Positions 24,577 through 33,643 of a stretch of DNA of 64,000 nucleotides are shown here, in pieces. Position 1 is the first letter of the stretch; each line of letters opens with the position of its first letter. This DNA is from DASZFV01 sp036494575 (GTDB taxonomy: Bacteria > Myxococcota_A > Polyangia > Fen-1088): positions 1-64,000 of the forward strand of contig DASXOE010000092.1 in the NCBI GenBank assembly GCA_036494575.1, written 5' to 3'. A program made the translations under genes and the position numbers. Under the pieces are notes generated by a model. The model made no database searches. It was not told the origin of the DNA and worked only from the letters and a program-made list of their open reading frames with translations.

Positions 24577-26517
24577 TTGCAGGGCGACCCGCGAGCTGAC
24601 AGCAATCTTTCCAGTATTTTACAGACGACGTTGGACGCCATCTCTGATGGCATCCAGATCATCGACAGCGACTGGCGTTACGTCTATTTGAACCAGACGG
24701 CATGCCGGCACGGCAGACGCCATCGCGACGAGCTCGTAGGACGCTCGATGGTGGAGTGCTACCCGGGGATCGCACAGACGCCCCTGTTCGGGATCCTCAC
24801 GGCATGCATGAAGGATCGAACGGCGCGCGTCCTCGACAACGAGTTCTCCTTCGCCGATGGAACGCGCGCGCTGTTCGAGCTGCGCGTGGAGCCGTGCCCG
24901 CAGGGCATCTTCATCCTCTCGGTCGACATCTCGGAGCGCAGGCGCCTCGAAGGCGAGCTTCGCCAGGCCCAGAAGATGGACGCCATCGGCCAGCTCGCGG
25001 GCAGCGTGGCCCATGACTTCAACAACATGCTCACCGCCATGCAGGGCTTCGCCGGGTTCGCGCTCGACGAGCTCGGCGCCTCCCACCCGGTGGCGGGGGA
25101 CCTGCGCGAGGTGCTGGCCGCCGTCGATCGCGCGACCGCCCTCACGAAGCAGTTGCTGGCGTTCTCTCGCCACACGCCCTTCGCGGCGCGCGTGCTAGAC
25201 GTCAACGCCCTCGTCGAGTCGCTCGATCGGTTGCTGCGGCGGCTCATCGGAGAGGACATCGAGCTCGAGACCAAGCTCGCGAGCGAGTCGTGGCGCGCGC
25301 TCATCGACTCGGGCGCCTTCGAGCAGCTGGTCGTCAACCTCGTGGTGAACGCCCGTGACGCGATGCCGGACGGCGGGTGTCTCACGATCGAGACGCAGAA
25401 CGTTTCCATGGACGAGCCTCAGGCGCTGTCGCACGCCGAGGTCATCCCGGCCGGCGACTACATCGTGCTGGCGGTCACCGACGAGGGAATGGGGATGGAG
25501 CCGGCCGTCCTCGAGAAGATCTTCGATCCGTTCTTCACGACGAAGCGAGAGGGGAAGGGCACGGGGCTGGGATTGTCGACGTGCTACGGAATCGCGCGCC
25601 AAGCGGGCGGCTACATTTGGGTGTACAGCGAGCCGGGAAGCGGGTCGACCTTCAAGATCTATTTGCCGCGGGCCAATGGTCCCGTGAGCGAGAACGCCAT
25701 AGCGGCCGCCGGTCGCGCCGTGGGCGGGCGCGAGACCATCCTGCTCGTCGAGGACGACCCCCAGGTGCGCGAGGTGACCGAGCGCATCCTCCAGCGCCTC
25801 GGGTACGTGGTCCTCGTGGCGGGGAGCCCCCAAGAAGCGATCGACATCGTCATCGCGCACGGCCGCGCGCCAGATCTCCTGCTCACCGACATGACGTTGC
25901 CCGGGGGCAGCGGTCACGAGCTGGCCCTGCGTCTGCGCGGCCGCCACCCCCAGCTTCGGGCGCTCTACATTTCGGGGTACACGGAGGCCTCGCTCGCGCG
26001 GCGGGGTGGGGTGCCGGTCGGAACGTCGATGCTCGCGAAGCCGTTCACGTCGGCCGCGCTCGCCCGCCGCGTGCGCCAGGCGCTCGACGACTCGGGGCCC
26101 TCGGTGCCCCTTCAACCGGTCACCGACCGCAGGCCGCTCGTGCTGATCGTGGACGACGAGGATACGCTCCGCCGTTCGCTCAAGCGCCAGTTGGTGGCCC
26201 TCGGCTGCGACGTCCTCGAGGCGTCCGAGGGCGCGAACGCCATCCAGGTGGCGTCCGACGCCGGCCCGTCCGTGATCTTCCTCGACCTGCACATGCCAGG
26301 GGTCGACGGTCACACGTTGCTGCGGCGCCTCCCCATCTCCGGCGTCCGCTCGACGATCGTCATCATGAGCGGCGGCGGCGACATCGACGACGTGATCTCG
26401 GCCCTGCGGAACGGCGCTTGCGACTACCTCAAGAAACCCTGGTCGGCCGAAGACCTCGCGTCCGCGCTGCGGCGCGCGCTCGAGGTCTACCGCGTCGCCG
26501 AGGGCTCGCCCGCCTGA
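24577..26517 (+). CDS. Hybrid sensor histidine kinase with two receiver domains
   Basis: A 646-residue cytoplasmic hybrid kinase without membrane segments. Domain order: PAS (about 15-125), a dimerisation helix with the H-box SVAHDFNNM (His 146), a catalytic ATPase domain (N-box around N258, G1 DEGMGM 302-307, G2 GKGTGLGLS about 327-334), then receiver 1 (phospho-acceptor Asp 438) and receiver 2 (Asp 570). The TTG start at 24577 has GGAG nine bases upstream. No DNA-binding response regulator lies beside it, so phosphorelay to a remote partner is likely. The soluble PAS suggests sensing of an internal signal. Confidence 0.88.
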   Translation: MQGDPRADSNLSSILQTTLDAISDGIQIIDSDWRYVYLNQTACRHGRRHRDELVGRSMVECYPGIAQTPLFGILTACMKDRTARVLDNEFSFADGTRALFELRVEPCPQGIFILSVDISERRRLEGELRQAQKMDAIGQLAGSVAHDFNNMLTAMQGFAGFALDELGASHPVAGDLREVLAAVDRATALTKQLLAFSRHTPFAARVLDVNALVESLDRLLRRLIGEDIELETKLASESWRALIDSGAFEQLVVNLVVNARDAMPDGGCLTIETQNVSMDEPQALSHAEVIPAGDYIVLAVTDEGMGMEPAVLEKIFDPFFTTKREGKGTGLGLSTCYGIARQAGGYIWVYSEPGSGSTFKIYLPRANGPVSENAIAAAGRAVGGRETILLVEDDPQVREVTERILQRLGYVVLVAGSPQEAIDIVIAHGRAPDLLLTDMTLPGGSGHELALRLRGRHPQLRALYISGYTEASLARRGGVPVGTSMLAKPFTSAALARRVRQALDDSGPSVPLQPVTDRRPLVLIVDDEDTLRRSLKRQLVALGCDVLEASEGANAIQVASDAGPSVIFLDLHMPGVDGHTLLRRLPISGVRSTIVIMSGGGDIDDVISALRNGACDYLKKPWSAEDLASALRRALEVYRVAEGSPA

Positions 26518-26519
26518 GC

Positions 26520-27881
26520 TCAGTCCTTCGCGGAAGCTTGCGCCGACAGACGACGGCCGACGGTCCGATCGAGGGCGAGCCAGGCCCGATAGCACGCGAG
26601 CCGCAGGTCGACGTAGGTGCTGCGGCTGCGCAGGATGACGTCCTCGGCCGTCGTGAGCGCGACCACGTCCAGCTGACCGCCGGCGACCGCCGCCGCGAGC
26701 AGCTTCTCCTGGGCGGCGAGATCGGGCAGCACCTGCGCCTCGTAGCGGCGCAGCGTCTCGCCGCGGAGCGCGATCTCGTCGCGCGCGCTCGTGAGATCGC
26801 GCCGGATGCCGCCCACGAGCTTGGCGAACGCCTCGCGCTCCTGATCGCGGGTGGCCTCGGCGATCTGGATGGGGCCGCCGTTGAGGTTGAGGATCGGCAC
26901 CGTGAGCTCGAGGCCGGCCGAGAAATCGCTCGGGTGCACATCCGAGCCGTCCGAGCGGTAGCGCGGCATGGCCGTCAGGCGGAACCAGGGCCAGCGGCGC
27001 GCCATCTCGAGGCGCACGGTCTCCTCGCGCTGGTGGTAGCGGCGCTCCTCGGCCGCGAGCGCCGGGCGCGTCGCGAGCGTGGCCTCGACGAGGGCGTCGA
27101 GCGCTGGTGGCGGGCTCGTCTCGGCGCCCAGCCGCCCGGCGACGTCGCGCGCGGGCGTCGTCCCGAGGAGCAGCCCCAGATCGGCGGCCGCCCCGATCTG
27201 CTGCGTCGCCAGATCGTCGCGCTCGCGCTCGACCTCGGCGACGGCCAGCTGCGCGAGGCCGAGGTCGAGCCTGGTCGACGCGCCACCCGCGAGGCGCTTG
27301 CGCACGAGGTCGAGGATGCGCCGGCGCGTCTCGAGATCCTTGTCGACGAGCGCGCCCTTCTCGCTGATGGCGAGGAGCGTGGCGTGAGCGGCGCGCACGG
27401 CGGTCGCGACCTGCCACTCGGCTTCGGCGATGTCGGCTTCGACGGCCGCCGCGCCCGCGCGCGCAGCGGCGCGCCCCGCCGCGTAGATGCCGGGCTGGGG
27501 CGGCGCCCAGCCGAGCGTGATGGCCCAGCCGACCTGCGAGGGCCAGTCTTCCAGATGAATCATGTCGAAGCCCACGGTGGGGTTGGCGAGCGCGCTCGCC
27601 GCCACGATCTGCCCCTCGGCGATGCCGCGCTGTTGGCGCGCGGCGCGCAGGTCGGGGTTCCCGCGCAGCGCGAGCTGGACGGCGGCGTCTTCCGTCAAAC
27701 CCGCGGGTGGCGTGAGCGCGGGGCGGGAGCCGGGCCCCGGGGCCGCGCCCGCGGGCTCTCGCGCGAGGTCGTTCATGACGGCGCGCGCGTCGAGGGGCCG
27801 CGGCTGGTAGCAGCCCGCGGCGAGGGCGAGCCCGAGCAGCGTCGGGCCCGCCGGCGGACGCCCGCGCCCGGCGCGGCTCAT
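26520..27881 (-). CDS. TolC-family outer-membrane channel, lipoprotein
   Basis: A 453-residue outer-membrane factor. ATG 27881 overlaps the upstream stop (ATGA) and begins a lipoprotein signal (LLGLALAAGC), as in OprM or CusC. The paired coiled helices are visible (RAARQQRGIAEGQIVAASALANP and similar). Such channels connect an inner-membrane export machine to the outside. Here the same operon supplies an HlyD adaptor and a DUF4956 membrane protein but no ABC, MFS or RND pump. This is the last gene of the operon. Confidence 0.85.
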   Translation of the reverse strand: MSRAGRGRPPAGPTLLGLALAAGCYQPRPLDARAVMNDLAREPAGAAPGPGSRPALTPPAGLTEDAAVQLALRGNPDLRAARQQRGIAEGQIVAASALANPTVGFDMIHLEDWPSQVGWAITLGWAPPQPGIYAAGRAAARAGAAAVEADIAEAEWQVATAVRAAHATLLAISEKGALVDKDLETRRRILDLVRKRLAGGASTRLDLGLAQLAVAEVERERDDLATQQIGAAADLGLLLGTTPARDVAGRLGAETSPPPALDALVEATLATRPALAAEERRYHQREETVRLEMARRWPWFRLTAMPRYRSDGSDVHPSDFSAGLELTVPILNLNGGPIQIAEATRDQEREAFAKLVGGIRRDLTSARDEIALRGETLRRYEAQVLPDLAAQEKLLAAAVAGGQLDVVALTTAEDVILRSRSTYVDLRLACYRAWLALDRTVGRRLSAQASAKD

Positions 27882-28888
27882 TTGGCCCCCGGCGCGGGCA
27901 GCGGCCAGCGCGTCCACAGAGGAGGCCCGGTGTTCGCGTCGAAGACGATGACGATCTCGCGGCCGTCCTTGGCCAGCGTCACGCCCTCGGGGTGAAGGCC
28001 CGACCATTGATGCACGAACGTCACCGCGCCCGTGGCGGGGGCGTACCAGTAGAGCGAGCCGCCGCCGTCCTTCTCGCGGCCCTTGGGCGAGTTCGCGAGC
28101 ACGGCGAGCCGTCCGTCGGGCAGGCTCGTCAAATCGGCGATGCCCTCGGGGATGCCGCCCGCGTCGCCGCGCAGCGGGAGCTCCCAGTGCCGCGTCACCG
28201 CGCCGGGCGGCAAACGGCCCGCGCGCAGCGCCTCGACCGGCGAAGCGAGGCGCAGCACGACGGCGCCACCCGCCGCCGTGAGCGGCGACTTGAGGCCGAC
28301 GAGTAGCGCGTCATCGCGGTACGTGATGGCCTCGATGTCGAGCCGGCCGTCCGGAGGCAGCCCCGCGATCGACAGCAGCGAGCCGCCGCCGTCGGCGGCG
28401 CGCGCCGTCGTGAGATCGGCGCGGCCGAGGACGCGCAACGCGCGGCCCTCGAGGCCGAGCAGCAACAGCATGTCGCGCGGCGCGCGCTCGCGGCCGCGCT
28501 TGTTGAGCGAGTGCGAGGTCGTGAGGAAGAAGCGCCCGCCCGGGGCCGCGCAGATCGACTCGGCGTCATTGAGCGCGTCGACGCCGAGCAGCGGCACGGG
28601 CGTCTCGTCGAAGGCGCCCGCGACGCTCATGGCGAGCACCCAGGGCTGGTGATGGTCTCCAGCCTGGCCGGTGTCGTCGCTCACGACGAGGTATCGGTCG
28701 AGCGCGGTGGCCCACACGACCCCCGACGGCTCGAGCGTCGCCGAGCGCCGCGCCAGCCCCTCGGGCACGGCGATGCGCGTCGGCGCGGGCGGCGCGACGG
28801 GCGCGGCGGTCGCCGCGATCGGCGCCACGGCGCAGGCCGCGCACAGCCACGCGAGGAGCGGCGGCAGGGCCCGCTCAGAAACGAACAT
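27878..28888 (-). CDS. Phytase-like (esterase-like) secreted beta-propeller
   Basis: A 336-residue protein with a signal peptide (RALPPLLAWLCAACAVAPIAATAA). The propeller strands (EPSGVVWATALDRYLVVSDDTG, ALNDAESICAAPGGRFFLTTSH, RLDIEAITYRDDALLVGLKSP, GIPEGIADLTSLPDGRLAVLAN, HPEGVTLAKDGREIVIVFD) resemble the DUF3616 or esterase-like phytase domain. In that family such folds bind calcium and may cleave phosphate esters. It lies between the adaptor and the TolC gene, overlapping the adaptor gene by 14 bases. Phosphatase activity is inferred only from family and from the polyphosphate polymerase in the same operon. Confidence 0.72.
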   Translation of the reverse strand: MFVSERALPPLLAWLCAACAVAPIAATAAPVAPPAPTRIAVPEGLARRSATLEPSGVVWATALDRYLVVSDDTGQAGDHHQPWVLAMSVAGAFDETPVPLLGVDALNDAESICAAPGGRFFLTTSHSLNKRGRERAPRDMLLLLGLEGRALRVLGRADLTTARAADGGGSLLSIAGLPPDGRLDIEAITYRDDALLVGLKSPLTAAGGAVVLRLASPVEALRAGRLPPGAVTRHWELPLRGDAGGIPEGIADLTSLPDGRLAVLANSPKGREKDGGGSLYWYAPATGAVTFVHQWSGLHPEGVTLAKDGREIVIVFDANTGPPLWTRWPLPAPGAK

Positions 28889-29903
28889 GCACGGCCTCGC
28901 CGAGCACGAGGGGACGCGACGGCCAGCTCTCGATCTCGACACGCCGGCCCCAGGCGGGGACCTGCGGCGCGACGCGCGCCCGGATGGGCACCTCCTCGAT
29001 CTCGGGCGCGATGGCGGCGACGCGCCCGTCCCAGCGCCCGCTGAAGAACGCCTGCCCGCGCAGCCGCACGGCGCGCCCCACCTCGACCTTGGCGATCTCC
29101 CGCTCCGGGACCCAGCACAGCACGCGGCCCGGCCGGCCGGTCGCGATGCGCACGAGCTCGGTCGCCGCGGGGACGACGTCGCCCGCGTGGTGCAGGATGA
29201 GCGAGACGACGCCGTCGGCGCGCGCGCGCACCGTCGCTTCGTCGAGCGCGAGCTGCGCGAGCTTGACCGACTCCTCGCTCATGCGCGCGGCCTCGCGCAG
29301 CGGCGCCAGGCGGCGGTCGAGGTCGGAGGCGGCGGTCGCGCCGCCCTGGGTCCGGCCGAGGCCGGCGCGGCGCGCCTTCGTGGCCGAGTCGAGCACGGCG
29401 AGGCCGGCGTTCAGGCCGGCCTCCTTGAGCTTCTCCTGCTCGACGTCGCGCGCCTGGACGAGCTGCTCGCTCTCGAGCTTCTGGAGTCGCTCGAGCTGGC
29501 GGTGGACCTCGGCGAGCTGCGCGCGGTCGCGCGTCTGAGTCGACTGCAGACGCAGCACGAGCAGCTCGGCGCGCGCCGTCGCCGCGATGGCGACGACCTC
29601 CCCGGCGCCGAGCTCGGCCTGGGCGCGCGCGAGCGCGAGCCGGGACGTCTCGAGCTGAATCTGCAGCGCTTTAGTGTCCATGACGGCGACGACGTCGCCC
29701 GCCTTGACGGCCTGGCCGATCTCGACGGCGACGCGGTCAACGCGCCCGGCCGCGAGTGTCGCCGCGGGCGCGTCGATGTCCTCCGTGTAGCCGCGCGCGC
29801 CGAGCGTCCCGGCGGCGCTGCCGCCGTGGGAGAGGACCCAGAACAAACCGCCCGAGGCGGCGATCGCCAGCGGGGCCGCGATGCGTGCGCGCGAGCGCGT
29901 CAT
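28875..29903 (-). CDS. HlyD/AcrA-type periplasmic adaptor
   Basis: A 342-residue membrane-fusion protein. It opens with a short membrane segment (IAAPLAIAASGGLFWVLS). The lipoyl half-motif RVDRVAVEIGQAVKAGDVVAVMDT then leads into the alpha-helical hairpin (LQIQLETSRLALARAQAELG, HRQLERLQKLE) and the second half-motif with a beta-barrel (ATVRARADGVVSLILHHAGDVV). It would bridge an inner-membrane exporter to the TolC-type channel of the same operon. The DUF4956 protein directly upstream is the only membrane protein that could take the exporter's place. Confidence 0.82.
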   Translation of the reverse strand: MTRSRARIAAPLAIAASGGLFWVLSHGGSAAGTLGARGYTEDIDAPAATLAAGRVDRVAVEIGQAVKAGDVVAVMDTKALQIQLETSRLALARAQAELGAGEVVAIAATARAELLVLRLQSTQTRDRAQLAEVHRQLERLQKLESEQLVQARDVEQEKLKEAGLNAGLAVLDSATKARRAGLGRTQGGATAASDLDRRLAPLREAARMSEESVKLAQLALDEATVRARADGVVSLILHHAGDVVPAATELVRIATGRPGRVLCWVPEREIAKVEVGRAVRLRGQAFFSGRWDGRVAAIAPEIEEVPIRARVAPQVPAWGRRVEIESWPSRPLVLGEAVHVRF

Positions 29904-29927
29904 GGCGAGCAGCTCATGGCGAGCCTC

Positions 29928-30581
29928 TCATGGCTCAAGCGACGAGTCCTGCATGAGAAGGGTGGCGCCCGTGAGGCCCGGCAGCGCGTTGAGCTCGCGC
30001 AGGAGCGCGGCCCCCGCCTTGGGATCCGCGAACTGGACCTGGTACGAGTGCTCGTAGATGCCGTGCCCCGCCTCGCGGAGGTTCACGAGCAGGAAGCGCC
30101 GGCAGTGCTGTTCGAGCAGCTCGACGAAGGCCCGCTGCTCGGGCGAGCTCGCCGGCATGCGGATGCGCAGCACTGCGTCCGACTGGCGGTGCGTGCCGAA
30201 CGACGTTACGTGCAGGAACCCGACGGCGGCGGCGAAGACGCCCGTGCCGATCACGGCGACGGCGTAGCTCTGCACGCCGCAGGCGACGCCCGAGGCCAGA
30301 CCCGCGAAGACGAACATGAGATCGCGCGTGTCCTTGATCGTCGTCCGGAACCGCACGATCGTGAGGGCGCCCACGACGCCGAGCCCGCGCGCGACGTCGT
30401 CGCCGATGGCCAGCATCACTGACGCCGAGATGATGCCCCCGAGCGCGAGGCTCTGGGTGAACCCGCGCAGGTAGGACAGGCCGGCGTGCGTCGCCGAGTA
30501 CAACCAGGCGACGACCACCGAGAGCGCGAATGCGAGCGAGAGCGAAGCGAGGGCCGTGTCCCAAGCGATGCGTTGTTCCAC
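29928..30581 (-). CDS. DUF4956 family membrane protein
   Basis: A 217-residue integral membrane protein. Helices lie near 10-30, 45-60 and 90-125. The central conserved part (GGIISASVMLAIGDDVARGLGVVGALTIVRFRTTIKDTRDLMFVFAGLASG) is the DUF4956 signature. A soluble C-terminal domain (RRFLLVNLREAGHGIYEHSYQVQF) follows. The GTG start (30581) directly abuts the TAG stop of the VTC gene, so the two are coupled. VTC-DUF4956 pairs recur in bacteria and are often found with CotH kinases; the role of DUF4956 is unknown, and a channel or sensor for polyphosphate is plausible. Confidence 0.85.
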   Translation of the reverse strand: MEQRIAWDTALASLSLAFALSVVVAWLYSATHAGLSYLRGFTQSLALGGIISASVMLAIGDDVARGLGVVGALTIVRFRTTIKDTRDLMFVFAGLASGVACGVQSYAVAVIGTGVFAAAVGFLHVTSFGTHRQSDAVLRIRMPASSPEQRAFVELLEQHCRRFLLVNLREAGHGIYEHSYQVQFADPKAGAALLRELNALPGLTGATLLMQDSSLEP

Positions 30582-31478
30582 CTAGTCGGTCTCCCCCGCG
30601 AGGTCCCAGGCCATGGCGTCCACCATGGGTTGATCGAGCAGCGTGCGCACGGCGGCGACGTACTTCGAGTAGCCCACGCGCCACATGTCGAGCCGGTTGA
30701 CGAGGTGATTCATCCAGGCGGGCGCGACGCGCGGAAACTTGAGCTCAATCATCGTGTGGGCGCCATGTTGTCCGTGCTGGTCGTAGCCGTCGATGGGGAT
30801 CCAGCCCTTGGGATCGCCGTGCAGCGACCAGCCGCGCGCGCGCTGGAAGCAGATCTCGCGGTCGAAGGTCAGGCGAACGTCCTCGCGCGGATCAGCCGTG
30901 CAGTACGACTCGCGATGCGCCCGCACGAGCACACACGGCCGCGCGTCGGTGACCGTCTGGAGGTAGAGGAACGTCTCGAGGTGCCGCCGCTCGTCCCACG
31001 GCAGGCTGGCCGGCAAGGCGTCGTAGGTGCCCTCGAGGAGCGCGGCGGCGTCCACCATGGCGACGGCCGAGCGGGTCTTGACGGTGATGGCGTTGATCTT
31101 GCGCTTGGTCTCGAAGAAGGCCAGGTTGCCCGGCACCTCACCGTAGGCGCGCACGCGCAGCTTGTAGCGGTCGGCCGCCCCGTCGACGTGTGTCTGGTAC
31201 GCGTCGAGGCGCGCCGTCTCGAGGTAGAGCGTCGTGTTGTACTGCTGGAGCAACCCGTCCCTGACGTTGAACGGGTCGACGACGAGGTACGGCCGCGCGT
31301 ACTCGACGACCTCGCCGCAGATCTCGGTGGGCACCCAGTATTTGAGCTCGAACCGATCGAGCTCGCGCGCGTGGAAGTCGACGATCGCCCTCGAGAGGAG
31401 CTCGTCCTCCTCTCGGGTGGGCGCCGCGTCGGTCGCGCCGCGGGCGGCCGACCACACGAGGGCGAGCTTCGAGCTCAC
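30582..31478 (-). CDS. VTC domain polyphosphate polymerase
   Basis: A 298-residue protein with the VTC4-type tunnel fold that lengthens inorganic polyphosphate with a nucleoside triphosphate. The basic and acidic residues of the tunnel are present: RFELKYWVP, the strand YLETARLDAYQTH, RYKLRVRAYG, FFETKRKINAITVKTRS, RLTFDREI and MIELKFP. No signal peptide was found. GTG 31478 overlaps the upstream stop as GTGA. The VTC and DUF4956 genes abut. In yeast VTC4 the product is moved across a membrane during synthesis, so a membrane-coupled role beside the adaptor and TolC channel is reasonable. Polymer export itself is inference. Confidence 0.88.
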   Translation of the reverse strand: MSSKLALVWSAARGATDAAPTREEDELLSRAIVDFHARELDRFELKYWVPTEICGEVVEYARPYLVVDPFNVRDGLLQQYNTTLYLETARLDAYQTHVDGAADRYKLRVRAYGEVPGNLAFFETKRKINAITVKTRSAVAMVDAAALLEGTYDALPASLPWDERRHLETFLYLQTVTDARPCVLVRAHRESYCTADPREDVRLTFDREICFQRARGWSLHGDPKGWIPIDGYDQHGQHGAHTMIELKFPRVAPAWMNHLVNRLDMWRVGYSKYVAAVRTLLDQPMVDAMAWDLAGETD

Positions 31479-33643
31479 GGGCCTCCCGTGTCGCTCGAGA
31501 CATCCGAGCCGCGCCCCGGGTAGGGACGCGCCTGCTTGATGTAGAGCGTCGCCGGCTGGCCGGGCGCGGCCTCGTCGTCGAACTTGAACTCGCAGTCCAT
31601 GGCGTAAAACCCGTTGTTGCCGGCCGCCGGCCCATAGGCGGCGGCGAAGCGCGTGTGGATCGCGTCGAGCGCGACACCCAGCTGGTGCGTCTGCGTCGTC
31701 GTGAGCACGGCGGTCGAGATGAGGTTGGAGTGCGCGATGAACGTGATGGGCTGGTTCGGCTCGTTGAAATAATAAATGAACTGATCGCTCGTGACGCCGG
31801 CGGGCGGATGCACGACCTCGGCGTCGCCGCCCGCCTGGACGTTGACGTAGAAGGCCGGGTCGAGCCCGCTGTCGTCGAAGGGGTTGGACGTGATGGCGAC
31901 GCCGTTCGCCTCCTCGTCGGCGAAGTTGTGGTGAACGAGCAGCGCCATGCCCACGGCGTTGTGGTCGATGCCGTAGTAGCTGCGCTCCTCGAAGGTGCGG
32001 AAGAGCCACGCGCTCGCGTAGGCCTCGCGGATGGCGTCGAGCACCGACGGCCATTTCGCCGGATCGCCCGTATGCGACTCGTAGCAGCCCGCGCACGGGA
32101 AGCCGTCCAGGTCCTCGCTGTTCGTGCTCGTGCGGAAACGCATGGTCGTGCCCGGGTAGTCCGCCGCGAGCTTCGCCATGAGGGTGGTCTGGAAGGCGGC
32201 GTCGATCGGGGCCGCGAGCATCGCCGTACGCAAGTCTGTGAGCTTCTGCTCCCGCACCGTGGCGTCGCTGCTGAACGCGGGGTCCGCGATGAGCGCCGTG
32301 ACGCGGTCGTAAAAGCCGTTCTGCTTCATGAACTGGTCGTAATAATAGATCGGAATTGCAAACGCTTTGAGGATGGGGACGTCCGGAGTCCGGACGAGGA
32401 TCGAATATTGTGCCGCCTTGCCGCCAAAGGCCTGTACGGAGGTCTTGATGGCGTCACGAAGAGAACCGCCCGCCGGGGGCTCGGGCGTGACGTCCTCGAC
32501 GTTCGTCAGCGCGGTCACGTCCAGGTTCACGAGCGGCAGCGTGATGGGGGCCGGCTTGTGCGCCGCCCAAAACGCCTCCGCGTCGGCCTCGGTGACCTCG
32601 CGCACGCTCCAGGCCGAAGCCCCGACCTGCAGCTCGACCAGCTTTCCCTCTAGGGCGCGGAGCTCCGGGTTCGTCACGGCGTTGCGCAGCCCCATGTTCG
32701 GCGTGTGGCGATTGGCCGACAGGACGTTGACGTGCGACAGCGGCGTCTGGAACTCCTGCGTGATGAGACCCTGCACGACGGTGATGTCGTTGGGCGCCTC
32801 GTCGAGGACGGCGATGTCCTGAAAGGACAGCGTCGCCGTGTCGAGGTTGGCCGTCTGGACGAAGCGCAGGCGGCCGATCCCCGAGGCGAGCGTCAGCGGC
32901 TGGTAGTCGATCTTGGCGTAGAGGTCGTCCGTCGTCGCGATCTTGACGGCGGCCGGAAGGAGCTTTGCTTGCTGGCTCACGGCCTCGGACGTCGGGTGCA
33001 CGACGAGGGCCGGGCCGAAGAACGCCTTGGCTTTGACGGCGTCGTAGAGCGTCTGGATCATGGCGGCCGAGGCCGTGTCGTAGGGGGCGAGCTCGAGCGC
33101 CCAGACGTCGGGCTCCTCGTAGTAGGTGACCGCGCCCAGGATGAACCGCCGGTCGGGTTTGTAGTACTCGGTGGCGTTGAAGTCGGCGAGGGCGCCGACG
33201 ATGGGGAGCCCGTTCCCCGACAGGTGCGTCGACGCGAACTGGTAGTGGACCTGGTAAAGGACGCTGTTCTGGAAGTAGATGGCGTTGCCGTCCGCCTGGT
33301 CGAGCACGACCTTGACGGAGCGGGCGCCCGGCAAGCTGACGTCGAGCGGCGCCGAGGCGAGCGCTTGGAAGTCAGAAGTGCAGCCGATCTCGCGCAAGAA
33401 CTGGGTGGCCGAGGCGGCCTTCGCGCCCGCGTCGCCGGTGTCGCCGGCGTCGCCCGCAGCGTCGGCGTCGGCGTCATTTTGGCCGGCGTCCAAGACACCG
33501 CCCGCGTCGGCGGCGATCTGGCAGACACCCTCGACGACGACTGGCTTGGCGGGCGCCGTGGCCTTGCCGCCGCCGCAGCCGACCAGCGCGCCGAGCGCGA
33601 AGGCGAGCCGAGTGAGCCGGTCATGCCGAGGAATCGTCGTCAT
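31475..33643 (-). CDS. Secreted lipoprotein dikinase-like protein (PEP/pyruvate-binding, glucan-water-dikinase order)
   Basis: A 722-residue lipoprotein (signal ends ALGALVGC) with an Asp/Ala linker. Two domains are visible. The first (about 150-330) contains the swivelling phosphohistidine motif TPLSHVNVLSANRHTPNM (His about 277). The second (about 380-720) is an ATP-grasp fold of the PPDK_N type (GGKAAQY, MRFRTSTNSEDLDGF, and the closing LYIKQARPYPG). In PEP synthase and PPDK the ATP-grasp comes first; here the phosphohistidine domain precedes it, as in glucan water dikinase. Being outside the cell membrane, its ATP source is a puzzle. It overlaps the VTC gene. Phosphorylation of a glycan is inference. 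Confidence 0.78.
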   Translation of the reverse strand: MTTIPRHDRLTRLAFALGALVGCGGGKATAPAKPVVVEGVCQIAADAGGVLDAGQNDADADAAGDAGDTGDAGAKAASATQFLREIGCTSDFQALASAPLDVSLPGARSVKVVLDQADGNAIYFQNSVLYQVHYQFASTHLSGNGLPIVGALADFNATEYYKPDRRFILGAVTYYEEPDVWALELAPYDTASAAMIQTLYDAVKAKAFFGPALVVHPTSEAVSQQAKLLPAAVKIATTDDLYAKIDYQPLTLASGIGRLRFVQTANLDTATLSFQDIAVLDEAPNDITVVQGLITQEFQTPLSHVNVLSANRHTPNMGLRNAVTNPELRALEGKLVELQVGASAWSVREVTEADAEAFWAAHKPAPITLPLVNLDVTALTNVEDVTPEPPAGGSLRDAIKTSVQAFGGKAAQYSILVRTPDVPILKAFAIPIYYYDQFMKQNGFYDRVTALIADPAFSSDATVREQKLTDLRTAMLAAPIDAAFQTTLMAKLAADYPGTTMRFRTSTNSEDLDGFPCAGCYESHTGDPAKWPSVLDAIREAYASAWLFRTFEERSYYGIDHNAVGMALLVHHNFADEEANGVAITSNPFDDSGLDPAFYVNVQAGGDAEVVHPPAGVTSDQFIYYFNEPNQPITFIAHSNLISTAVLTTTQTHQLGVALDAIHTRFAAAYGPAAGNNGFYAMDCEFKFDDEAAPGQPATLYIKQARPYPGRGSDVSSDTGGP

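Noticed and set aside
25377..27995. 872-aa plus-strand open frame
   Set aside because: Overlaps the hybrid kinase and runs antisense to the TolC gene; no domain signature.
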